Shown: positions 1 to 6,495 of the stretch, piece after piece
Position numbering within the stretch: the stretch's first letter is position 1
How the letters are laid out: the number at the start of each line of letters is the position of its first letter
Source: JAWXCM01 sp034408745
GTDB lineage: Bacteria; Acidobacteriota; Terriglobia; Bryobacterales; Bryobacteraceae
NCBI GenBank assembly: GCA_034408745.1
Contig: JAWXCM010000302.1
Coordinates: forward strand, 1-6,741
Direction of reading: 5' to 3'
Length of the DNA stretch: 6,741 nucleotides
The notes under the pieces: model-generated
What the model saw: the letters and a program-made list of their open reading frames with translations, nothing else
Databases searched by the model: none
What the model was told of the DNA's origin: nothing
Translations under genes and position numbers: made by a program

Positions 1-597
1 ATCAAGCACGGCCTCACCGCCGCCGAAATCGTAGTCCCCGGAGAAGACCCGCGGGCATTCGAAGTCCTGCTCGCCAACATCGAAATCGACCATCTCGTCG
101 AGACCGTGCGCGAGCGCGACCTCGCCTTCCAAATGGCCGCCGCGCGTTGGCGCCTCCGCCGCCTCACTCTCATGGAAAAGGCCATCATCGACCGGGAAAT
201 GTCCCGAGCCATCAACGACACAACAACCCGCCGCACCCCCGAAGAAGCCCAGGCCGCCGCATGGGTAGCGGTCGCCGAGAGCAGCGTAATGAAGCAGGTC
301 CACCGCCACGAAACCCGGCTCCATCGCCAGTACGAAAAGAACCGAATCGAACTCGACGCCATCGTCACCGATCGCATGCACTACGAGAAAAGCGGCGGCA
401 CCCCACACCCCTGCTACCCGGAAGGCCCCGTCGAACAGACCGTCATCCACGAAGCGGCCGTCGCGGCCGTCGCGGCCGAAGCAGCCGCGGCAGCCGTACA
501 AAACGAACCAGTGATCCCGTTCCCTGAGCCCCGCGCGCAAGCCGTACAGAACGAACCGAACAACGCCACGCCTCCGCGGGCAGCAAAGGCCGCATGA
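1..597 (+). CDS. Uncharacterised protein, 5' end missing (KHGLTA / AARWRLRRL type)
   Basis: The frame is open from the first base to a TGA at 595-597, giving 198 visible residues with no upstream stop, so the true start lies before the window. A GTG at 106 is an internal valine, not a convincing start, because the segment before it continues the family pattern. The visible protein begins with IKHGLTAAEIVVPGEDP, then a charged, probably helical stretch (about residues 25-125) containing MAAARWRLRRL. It ends in a low-complexity Ala/Pro tail (about residues 150-198) with two copies of AVQNEP. From memory, KHGL(T)A followed by AA(R/K)WRLRRL marks a common, functionally unknown family in Acidobacteriota; I could not check this by search. 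There is no signal peptide, membrane segment or catalytic motif in the visible part. The 144-bp gap and separate promoter candidate downstream suggest it is not in the receptor operon. No function is assigned. Confidence 0.75.
   Translation: MKHGLTAAEIVVPGEDPRAFEVLLANIEIDHLVETVRERDLAFQMAAARWRLRRLTLMEKAIIDREMSRAINDTTTRRTPEEAQAAAWVAVAESSVMKQVHRHETRLHRQYEKNRIELDAIVTDRMHYEKSGGTPHPCYPEGPVEQTVIHEAAVAAVAAEAAAAAVQNEPVIPFPEPRAQAVQNEPNNATPPRAAKAA
454..480 (+). repeat. 9-bp tandem repeat inside the Ala-rich tail
   Basis: GCGGCCGTC occurs twice in tandem (454-462 and 463-471), followed by the degenerate copy GCGGCCGAA (472-480). It encodes AAV-AAV-AAE within the alanine-rich C-terminal part of the partial gene. 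The unit is a multiple of three, so gain or loss of a copy would keep the frame. Confidence 0.7.
493..557 (+). repeat. Direct repeat encoding AVQNEP twice
   Basis: A 17-bp word at 493-509 (GCCGTACAAAACGAACC) recurs at 541-557 with one mismatch (A to G at the CAA/CAG wobble position). The copies start 48 bp apart and both read AVQNEP in frame. The synonymous difference shows that the peptide is repeated as well as the DNA. It may be a short C-terminal motif of this protein family or a recent duplication. Confidence 0.75.
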
Positions 598-645
598 CCG
601 CCGCCAGAACCCGCCCCCGGCAGCCCGGCAAGCCCCTTCCCAGGC

Positions 646-704
646 ATAAAAAATAAAACATAAAGGTCGAAACGTTGCGCCAGGGGCACTGGCTGAGATA
701 TAAC
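646..704 (+). promoter_or_regulatory. Candidate sigma70-like promoter for the receptor operon
   Basis: TTGCGC at 675-680 (-35-like) is followed after 18 bp by TATAAC at 699-704 (-10-like). An A/T-rich tract at 646-664 stands out from the GC-rich surroundings and lies about where an UP element would (roughly -46 to -64 from a start near 711). The predicted leader to the receptor ATG would be about 31 nt. This is the only good match in the 598-741 gap. The -35 box matches the consensus only at TTG, so this is a sequence-based guess. Confidence 0.45.
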
Positions 705-710
705 TCTCAG
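693..710. promoter_or_regulatory. Perfect 6-bp inverted repeat spanning the -10 box (possible operator)
   Basis: CTGAGA (693-698) and TCTCAG (705-710) are exact reverse complements separated by TATAAC, which is itself the candidate -10 box. Symmetry centred on a -10 element is where a dimeric repressor could block RNA polymerase. A regulator is inferred; none is encoded in the window. Alternatively the repeat arises by chance, since 6-bp arms are short. Confidence 0.35.
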
Positions 711-726
711 TCAACCGTTTGATCTG

Positions 727-734
727 AAAGGGAG
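727..734 (+). promoter_or_regulatory. Ribosome binding site of the receptor gene
   Basis: AAAGGGAG lies 7 nt before the ATG at 742. It contains a strong purine-rich core at good spacing and fixes that ATG, which opens directly into a signal peptide. Confidence 0.75.
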
Positions 735-741
735 TCCCGTC

Positions 742-3700
742 ATGCGTTCCTTCAGTTTGGCCCTGGTCGGCCTTTGTATGCTCGCGTCCAGCATTTACGC
801 CCAGGATACCCGCGGCAATATCTCTGGCACGCTCACCGATGCGCAGGGCGCTTCCGTTACGGGTGCCCAAATTACCATCACCAACGTCGCCACCGGAACC
901 AACGTCCGCCTCACGACAAACGCCGGCGGGTACTATGAAGCGCCTTTGCTCCTCCCAGGCAGCTACACCGTCACCGCCGAGATGCAGGGCTTCAAGAAGA
1001 CGGTCCGCTCCGGCATCACGCTCACGCTGTCAGAAGCGCTGCAGGTAAACGTGCAACTCGAAGTCGGCGGCACCACCGAATCGGTGACCGTGTCGGCGGA
1101 CGCCCCTATGCTCGATACCGCGAGCGTCAACACGGGCCGTTCGATGACGCACCAGGAAATTCTGGATCTCCCCGTCCTCGGCAACAATGTGTCGATGCTG
1201 GCGAGGATGGCGCCCGGCGTCCAGAGCCCCGGCACCACGCAGTTCCTGGTGCAGGGACAGGTCGGCGGTGGATCGGGCTACAACATGCCCGGCAACGTCG
1301 GTGGCAACGAGTGGTCCATGGACGGCGCGTCGACCAACGGAACCAACCGCCGCGTAGCGATCATGCCAAGCCCGGACGTAATCGACGAGTTCCGCATCGA
1401 AACCGCGAACTTCGACGCGTCCTTCGGCCACTCCACGGGCCTGAACGTGTCCACGTCCACCAAGTCGGGCCAGAACGCTTTCCACGGCTCGTCGACGTAT
1501 CAGCACTTCAACCAGCAGTGGAACGCCGCCTCGTTCTTCGTCAAGCAGAGCCGCTACTCGCAGATCGCGTCACTGCGCGCCGCCGGCCGAACCGCGGATG
1601 CGGACAAACTGGCCGACGCGCCCATGTTGCCCGCCGGTAAGACCCACAACTTCCAGGCCAGTGTCAGCGGACCTGTGCGGATACCCAAAGTGTTCGACGG
1701 GCGCAACAAAGTCTTCTTCTTCCTTGGCTACTCCAAACTCGACAACCAGCAGGCCGCGCGTCCCAGTGAGATCAACTACACGGTTCCGACGGCCGCCTTC
1801 CGGGAAGGGAACTTCTCCCAACTCCTGCGCGTGGACCCGGTTCGCTATCAGGTCTACGACCCGATCTCCACCCGGCCGGATCCGGCACGTGCCGGCCACT
1901 TCATCCGTGATCCATTCCCCGGCAACATCGTGCCGCGGACCCGCTTCCGCAACCCGCTGTACGACTTCTATACGAAGCGGCTCCCGCTGCCCAACACGGA
2001 ACTCGACCCAACCAAAGACCCGGTCAACAACTACCTGGCGACCGGCATGCCCAACAACGTGAAGTACGAATCGTGGAACAATCGCATCGACGTACAGGGT
2101 CCCACTAATCACCGTCTGTTCTTCCGCTGGCTGTCGAGCGATTTCCTCGAAGACGCCCAGGACTACACGTATGAGAGCGAGCCCGGACTGATGGCGTGGA
2201 ACGAAACCCGCCCGTCCCTCAGCGGACTCGTCGACTGGACCTGGACCGCCAGCTCCAACACCGTCATGAACGTCTCCGTGGATGCCACGCGATTCTACAC
2301 ACAGCGTCAGCGTCTGGGTGTCCGGAAGTACAAGCCGACTGACGCCGGATTGCCCGCCTACATGGACGCCAAGTGCGGCGGAAGCTGCGTGATGCCTCGC
2401 GTGATCTGGCCCGGCATGACAGCCTGGTCTGGCGACATGGTTCTGAGCGATTCGGTGGACCCCGGTCCGCAGGGCCGCCAGGAAGCCGTGAAGTACAACC
2501 TCACGCACATTCGCGGATCGCACTCCATCCGCACCGGTATCGACTTTCGCCGCCACCACCAGACCCTCATCCAGAACGGCGGCTTCACCTCCGGCAATTT
2601 CACCTTTGCGAACAACTTTGTCCGCCGGGACGAGGACGGCTTCACGCCCGCCGGAACACTTGGCCTCACCTGGGCCACGTTCCTCATGGGCATGCCCACG
2701 GGCATGTCTGTCGACACCAATGACACGTTTGCAGTGAAGAACCCGTACTATGCCTGGTACGGTCAGGACACCTGGCGCGTCAATCGGTCGCTGACCGTGA
2801 CGCTCGGCCTCCGCATGGAGTATGAGATGGGCCCGACGGAGCGCTACAACCGCGCGCTCGCTTACTTTGACCCTAATCTGGAACTGCCCATCGCAGCTGC
2901 CGCCCAGGCCGCGTATGCGCGCAACCCGCTCCCCGAACTTCCCGCATCGCAGTTCGTGGTCCGGGGCGGAACAGCATACCTCGGACAGAATGGCCGCGAC
3001 CGTCTGTGGCAGAGTCAGCTGATGTGGCTGCCGAAGATCTCGGCGGCACAGCAGATCGGCCGCAAAACCGTGGTTCGCGGCGGCTACGGCGTCTACTACG
3101 ACACGCTCAACGTGATGAATCAGGCACCGGACCAGTCCGGCTTTTCGCGCCCCACCAGCACGGTCCTTACCAACGATTTCGGTCAGAACTGGAATGCCGG
3201 CGATCCGAAGAACGGCATCTCGCCCCTCACCGATCCGTTTCCCGTCCGCGCCAACGGGACCCGTTTTGATGAGCCATATCGCGACACCCTCGGCCCAATG
3301 GCCAGGGTGGGTCAGGGTGTTACGTACACCCCGTATGACCGCGTGCATCCCCGTGTACAGCGGTGGCGCATCGGTATGCAGCGCGAACTCACCAGCGACA
3401 TGATGGTGGAGGTCGCCTACTGGGGCCAGTACGCCGACGACATCCACCTCACCGTCCGCCAGGACGCATTGCAGGAGAAGTACTGGAATCAGACCAATGT
3501 TCGCGACAACGCGCTTGCCACGGAGATGAACCGGCAGGTCCCGAACCCGTTCTTCATCGACAACTTCGCTTCCCTGCGGACCAGCAACCCGACGCTGTAT
3601 CAGCACATGAGCACGCTGGGCCAGTTCACCACGGCGACTATCGCCAAAAACCGCCTGCTGCGACCGTTCCCCCAGATGAACGGCCTCAACAACAACAGCG

Positions 3701-4410
3701 TACCCGCCGGCGAGGCGCGCACACACGCATTCGAGGTCTCGTTCACACGCCGCTTCTCCAAAGGCCTCAACTTGAACGCGTCCTACTCGCGCCTCTCGCA
3801 GCGCAACAAGACCACCATGGAGAACGAGTACGAGACCAGCCCGCGCATCTGGTGGCCCAGCGACACGGCTCGCCCCCATCGCTTCGCCAGCACTGGCATC
3901 TACCAACTGCCCTTCGGACGGGGCAAGTCATTCGCGAAATCCGGCATAGCCAACTGGCTCGCCGGGGGCTGGCAGATCGCCGCTACCTTCGAGTGGCAGC
4001 CGGGACCCCTGCTGGCCTGGGGCAACCTCTTCTACCGCGGCGACATTAACAGCTTCGAAAAGGACGCTTCGTCCGGAGAGCAAACCCTGGAGCGATGGTT
4101 CAACACCACCGTCCCGTTTGACCGCGTCGCCAACAATCAGCCCGCGGCCTTCCAGGCTCGTGTGTTCCCGCGCTTCTTCGACGGACTCCGCGCCGACGGT
4201 CTGATGCAGTGGAACGGCAATCTGATGCGTTCCTTCCGGATCACGGAAGGCGTGCGCCTGGAACTTCGCGGCGATGCGATGAACCTGCAGAACCGGTCGC
4301 AGATGGCCGGGCCGGATCTGTCGCCCACATCCACCAATTTCGGAAGAATTACCAGCCAGACATCCTCACTGAACCGCTTCTATCAGGTTCAGGTGCGGGT
4401 ACGATTCTGA
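742..4410 (+). CDS. TonB-dependent outer-membrane receptor, Oar-like, with N-terminal carboxypeptidase-regulatory-like domain
   Basis: The 1222-residue product should be an outer-membrane, TonB/ExbBD-energised importer of a large or scarce ligand. Residues 1-20 form a signal peptide (RS, hydrophobic core, cleavage near IYA|QD). Residues about 24-108 are a CarboxypepD_reg/Cna-B-like beta-sandwich (GNISGTLTDAQGASVTGAQI, then GYYEAPLLLPGSYTVTA). A TonB-box-like strand TESVTVSA lies at 112-119. The plug domain is about 127-245 (LDLPVLGNNV, WSMDGAS, NVSTSTKSGQNAFHGS). The rest is a beta-barrel rich in aromatic and Asn residues, with signatures YAWYGQDTW (670-678), VRGGYGVYYD (778-787) and LPFGRG (1056-1061). 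It ends in FYQVQVRVRF; a terminal Phe is the usual BAM insertion signal. The length is usual for acidobacterial Oar-like receptors, and I see no frameshift. The only cysteines in the mature protein are Cys545 and Cys549. The ligand is unknown; the following enzyme gene suggests a sugar or sugar acid. The homologous Oar protein of Myxococcus also gives the family its adhesion/OmpA-like annotations. Confidence 0.93.
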   Translation: MRSFSLALVGLCMLASSIYAQDTRGNISGTLTDAQGASVTGAQITITNVATGTNVRLTTNAGGYYEAPLLLPGSYTVTAEMQGFKKTVRSGITLTLSEALQVNVQLEVGGTTESVTVSADAPMLDTASVNTGRSMTHQEILDLPVLGNNVSMLARMAPGVQSPGTTQFLVQGQVGGGSGYNMPGNVGGNEWSMDGASTNGTNRRVAIMPSPDVIDEFRIETANFDASFGHSTGLNVSTSTKSGQNAFHGSSTYQHFNQQWNAASFFVKQSRYSQIASLRAAGRTADADKLADAPMLPAGKTHNFQASVSGPVRIPKVFDGRNKVFFFLGYSKLDNQQAARPSEINYTVPTAAFREGNFSQLLRVDPVRYQVYDPISTRPDPARAGHFIRDPFPGNIVPRTRFRNPLYDFYTKRLPLPNTELDPTKDPVNNYLATGMPNNVKYESWNNRIDVQGPTNHRLFFRWLSSDFLEDAQDYTYESEPGLMAWNETRPSLSGLVDWTWTASSNTVMNVSVDATRFYTQRQRLGVRKYKPTDAGLPAYMDAKCGGSCVMPRVIWPGMTAWSGDMVLSDSVDPGPQGRQEAVKYNLTHIRGSHSIRTGIDFRRHHQTLIQNGGFTSGNFTFANNFVRRDEDGFTPAGTLGLTWATFLMGMPTGMSVDTNDTFAVKNPYYAWYGQDTWRVNRSLTVTLGLRMEYEMGPTERYNRALAYFDPNLELPIAAAAQAAYARNPLPELPASQFVVRGGTAYLGQNGRDRLWQSQLMWLPKISAAQQIGRKTVVRGGYGVYYDTLNVMNQAPDQSGFSRPTSTVLTNDFGQNWNAGDPKNGISPLTDPFPVRANGTRFDEPYRDTLGPMARVGQGVTYTPYDRVHPRVQRWRIGMQRELTSDMMVEVAYWGQYADDIHLTVRQDALQEKYWNQTNVRDNALATEMNRQVPNPFFIDNFASLRTSNPTLYQHMSTLGQFTTATIAKNRLLRPFPQMNGLNNNSVPAGEARTHAFEVSFTRRFSKGLNLNASYSRLSQRNKTTMENEYETSPRIWWPSDTARPHRFASTGIYQLPFGRGKSFAKSGIANWLAGGWQIAATFEWQPGPLLAWGNLFYRGDINSFEKDASSGEQTLERWFNTTVPFDRVANNQPAAFQARVFPRFFDGLRADGLMQWNGNLMRSFRITEGVRLELRGDAMNLQNRSQMAGPDLSPTSTNFGRITSQTSSLNRFYQVQVRVRF

Positions 4411-4414
4411 GGAG
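4409..4414 (+). promoter_or_regulatory. Ribosome binding site deciding the start of the Tat-signal enzyme
   Basis: GAGGAG overlaps the last two bases of the receptor stop codon and sits 7 nt before the ATG at 4422. The reading frame is open further upstream to an ATG at 4209, but that would lie inside the receptor gene and bury the twin-arginine motif at residue 78. The ribosome site and the Tat signal both select 4422. The overlap with the stop codon suggests translational coupling. Confidence 0.8.
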
Positions 4415-4421
4415 ATTATTT

Positions 4422-5633
4422 ATGTTGCCTGAAATTAACAGACGTTCCTTTTTCCGCGGCATGGCGGGGGCCGGGCTACTCGGCCTCGACGCCATGTTCA
4501 CATGCCAGCGCAGCGATGCTGCCGCTGTCGGGCCTAATGACAATATAAAGGTCACGAAAATTGAGACCTTTGTTCTCAAAAATACGTGGGTTTTCGTGAA
4601 AATCTCCACCGACGCCGGAGTTACCGGCTGGGGCGAGATGCTCAAGGACGATGCCAAAGCCTGCGCGGCCGGGGCGCTGGAGGTCGGCAACTACCTGATT
4701 GGACAGGACCCATCGAAGGTGGTGTTCCACTGGCAGGCGATTCACCGCGGCGCCTTCTACCGCGGCGGACCCATCAAGACCGCCATTTCCAGCGGCATCG
4801 ACATGGCGCTGTGGGACATCAAGGGAAAGATGTACGGCGTCCCGGTCTATAAACTGATGGGCGGCCCCACCAGGGATCGCGTCCGCGTCTATGGGACCAT
4901 CAGCGACGTTACGGGCGTCAACGCCGTCAAGGTGGGGCTTCGCGGCAGCAAGCGCTCTCCGTTCAAGTACAACGAAGGTCCGAAAATGGTCGGTGAGGTT
5001 CTGGAACGTCTGATGGCCTATCGCAAGAAGGTCGGCGACGGCGTCGATATTGGCGTCGAGTTCCACGGTGCCGTACAGCCCCCCACCGCCAGCACGCTAA
5101 TCAAGGCGCTGGAGCCATGCAATCCCTGGTTCTACGAGGAGATCGTACAGGCGCTCAACGTAGACGTAATGGCCGAGCTCGCCAAAAAGACCACCGTGCC
5201 CATTGCCACCGGCGAGCGTATCTTCACCAAGTGGGGCTTTAAGGAAATCCTCGAAAAGCGCGCCGCCATGATTCTGCAGCCCGACGTCTGCTACGCAGGC
5301 GGCATCACCGAACTGAGGATCATCGCCGGTATGGCCGAGGCGTATTACACGCCGATCGCGCCGCACAATCCGCAAGGCCCGTGCTCACTCGCCGCCAGCC
5401 TGCAGATCGCCGGTTCGGTACCGAACTTCATGATCCAGGAGCGCGGTGACAACGAGTACTCCGATCTCCTCGCCAAGCCTCTGCCGCCAGTTCGAAATGG
5501 ACATCGTCCGCTGCCCACCGGACCCGGTCTCGGCATCGAGATCGACGAAGAGAAGCTGAAGGCGCAGGTCGGCGAACCGCGCCCGTACCGCACCGCCTAC
5601 GACGAGGACGACGGCTCCATCGTCGACTGGTAA
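4422..5633 (+). CDS. Tat-exported mandelate racemase/muconate lactonizing family protein, galactonate dehydratase-like
   Basis: The 403-residue product is an enolase-superfamily enzyme, which abstracts a proton alpha to a carboxylate and, in its closest relatives, dehydrates aldonic acids. Residues 4-14 carry a Tat signal (NRRSFFRG) with a following hydrophobic stretch and possible cleavage after SDAAA (about 35), so it probably acts in the periplasm. The N-terminal capping domain has LIGQDPSKV, FYRGGPI and GIDMALWDIKGK, all close to E. coli galactonate dehydratase DgoD as I recall it. In the barrel, FKYN (181-184) matches FKLN of DgoD. Metal-site candidates are Glu213 (Asp in DgoD), Glu239 and Glu265 (GER). 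Catalytic candidates are His215, the Asp288/His315 dyad (QPD, APHNPQGP) and Glu340. The C-terminus has PGLGIEIDEEKL and ends DDGSIVDW, like DgoD. The loop between FKYN and Glu213 is about 8 residues shorter than in DgoD. Substrate specificity is not resolved; gluconate, galactonate or another aldonate dehydratase, or an epimerase, are possible. It follows the receptor by 11 bp and is probably co-transcribed. Confidence 0.9.
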   Translation: MLPEINRRSFFRGMAGAGLLGLDAMFTCQRSDAAAVGPNDNIKVTKIETFVLKNTWVFVKISTDAGVTGWGEMLKDDAKACAAGALEVGNYLIGQDPSKVVFHWQAIHRGAFYRGGPIKTAISSGIDMALWDIKGKMYGVPVYKLMGGPTRDRVRVYGTISDVTGVNAVKVGLRGSKRSPFKYNEGPKMVGEVLERLMAYRKKVGDGVDIGVEFHGAVQPPTASTLIKALEPCNPWFYEEIVQALNVDVMAELAKKTTVPIATGERIFTKWGFKEILEKRAAMILQPDVCYAGGITELRIIAGMAEAYYTPIAPHNPQGPCSLAASLQIAGSVPNFMIQERGDNEYSDLLAKPLPPVRNGHRPLPTGPGLGIEIDEEKLKAQVGEPRPYRTAYDEDDGSIVDW

Positions 5634-5634
5634 A

Positions 5635-6408
5635 TCACGCCGCGCCGCTCATCGGCCTCAACCCGGCAAGCGGGACGTACCAGGTGCGGTACCGCTTGCC
5701 GTCGCTGTAAGGCTCGCCCGAGGGATCCTCCACCAGCACCGTGGCGCGTTTCGTCACCCGGCGGACGCGCCCCCGATACTTCCGGCCCTCCGCTGTAAAC
5801 TCCACCCACGCTCCGTTGACGATACCCGCCACCGCGGCGCGCTCCCGCCTGGTGATCAGCTGATGCGTGTGCGCGGTGTGCCCAAACAGCCGCGCCGCGA
5901 TGTCCTGAAACCGTGCGGCCGAGCACTGGCTCGACCCAAAACACAGGTTCTCCATCAGGTGCACCAGCTCATGTTCGAAGATGCGCTGCAGCGCTTCCAG
6001 CCGCGACTTGCAGACAATGCCCGTCACCGTCACCTCCCGGTCATCGGGCCGCGAGAACGATTCGAACAGTACGCTGGTCGCGATGGCGATCTCGAAGAAC
6101 ACGGCGCCGGTTGTCGGGACCCTGAAACGGGAGGTCGTACCGCCCGTCTTCGTCATCCGCGCGGCCAGCCGCATCCTCAGATCGCAGTCCCCAAGTGCCC
6201 GCTGCATGCGGCCACCCAGAAACGAATCGTCATACAGCCGGAACAATAACTGGAGGTCGGATGCCCCAATCGCACTGAAATTCCGTACCCGAATAACGCC
6301 GGACCGGCGCAGCACATCCAGCTCCACCCCTGACTGCTTCTCCCGCACCTCTGCCTCGTCCAGGCGAACCAAAGCCAGTGCGGCCGTCAAATCTTCAACA
6401 GGCGTCAC
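5635..6408 (-). CDS. SprT-like HExxH domain protein with C-terminal beta-rich domain
   Basis: The 257-residue product resembles SprT/Spartan-type zinc metallopeptidases. The N-terminal half has the SprT-like pattern of an LFRLYDDSFLGG helix (55-66), then RMRLAARMTKTGGTT (78-92). The active-site helix carries HELVH at 146-150. After it comes CFGSSQC, then ARFQDIAARLFGHTAHTHQL (165-184). Aligned without gaps to E. coli SprT from memory, the usual third zinc ligand (His of HGKEW) falls on Ser163; His177, His180 or His182 may replace it. Residues about 197-252 form a small beta-rich domain (GAWVEFTAEGRKYRGRV, then RTWYVPLAGL), possibly KOW/Tudor-like. No signal peptide is seen, so it is cytoplasmic. 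The start codon at 6408 is GTG with only a poor GGCGGG next to it; a GTG at 6348 with GAGG five bases upstream (237 residues) is an alternative, and nothing conserved would be lost. Its stop is one base from the stop of the convergent enzyme gene. The family acts on DNA-protein crosslinks in eukaryotes; the bacterial role is uncertain. Confidence 0.82.
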   Translation of the reverse strand: MTPVEDLTAALALVRLDEAEVREKQSGVELDVLRRSGVIRVRNFSAIGASDLQLLFRLYDDSFLGGRMQRALGDCDLRMRLAARMTKTGGTTSRFRVPTTGAVFFEIAIATSVLFESFSRPDDREVTVTGIVCKSRLEALQRIFEHELVHLMENLCFGSSQCSAARFQDIAARLFGHTAHTHQLITRRERAAVAGIVNGAWVEFTAEGRKYRGRVRRVTKRATVLVEDPSGEPYSDGKRYRTWYVPLAGLRPMSGAA

Positions 6409-6450
6409 TTCCCGCCAGCATACGACGAAGCCTCCAGCTCTCGTGAATCA

Positions 6451-6472
6451 TCCACGCAGCTTTCCACGAAGC
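6451..6472 (+). repeat. Short direct repeat in the divergent intergenic spacer
   Basis: TCCACGCAGC (6451-6460) and TCCACGAAGC (6463-6472) match at 9 of 10 positions with a 12-bp period. They lie in the 87-bp spacer (6409-6495) between the divergent SprT-like and DsbD-like genes, which must hold promoters for both. I found no convincing -35/-10 pair on either strand there. The repeat may be a regulator site or chance. Confidence 0.35.
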
Positions 6473-6495
6473 AAACGCATCTAAACTGGATAGCA

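Noticed and set aside
147..527. Second plus-strand open frame inside the first gene
   Set aside because: It encodes Arg/Pro/His-rich low-complexity sequence typical of a +1/+2 shadow frame of a GC-rich gene, whereas the main frame shows a recognisable family pattern and is open from the window start.
598..660. Possible intrinsic terminator after the first gene
   Set aside because: The region is C-rich with few G residues to pair with and the following tract is A-rich, not T-rich. On the opposite strand a T-rich run exists but it precedes rather than follows the GC-rich part, apart from the TTTATG edge, so no stem plus U-tract forms.
763..780. Lipoprotein signal at Cys12 of the receptor
   Set aside because: The residues before the cysteine are VGL, with Leu at -1, which does not fit a lipobox. 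Cleavage at IYA|QD by signal peptidase I is more likely.
1570..3906. 778-codon open frame on the minus strand, antisense to the receptor gene
   Set aside because: It lies wholly inside a clear receptor coding region, has no recognisable domain, and is Val/Arg/Gly/Ala-rich as expected for the complement of GC-rich codons. Absence of stops on the antisense strand is common in such genomes.
4209..4421. 71-codon upstream extension of the Tat-signal enzyme frame
   Set aside because: It overlaps the receptor 3' end, reads as low-sense Arg/Pro/Ser-rich sequence, and would move the twin-arginine motif away from the N-terminus. The ATG at 4422 has a good ribosome site.
5607..5625. Small hairpin near the end of the enzyme gene (GACGA/TCGTC or CGACG/CGTCG) as a terminator
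   Set aside because: The stem is only 5 bp with a 7-8 nt loop, lies inside the coding region and has no following T-tract.
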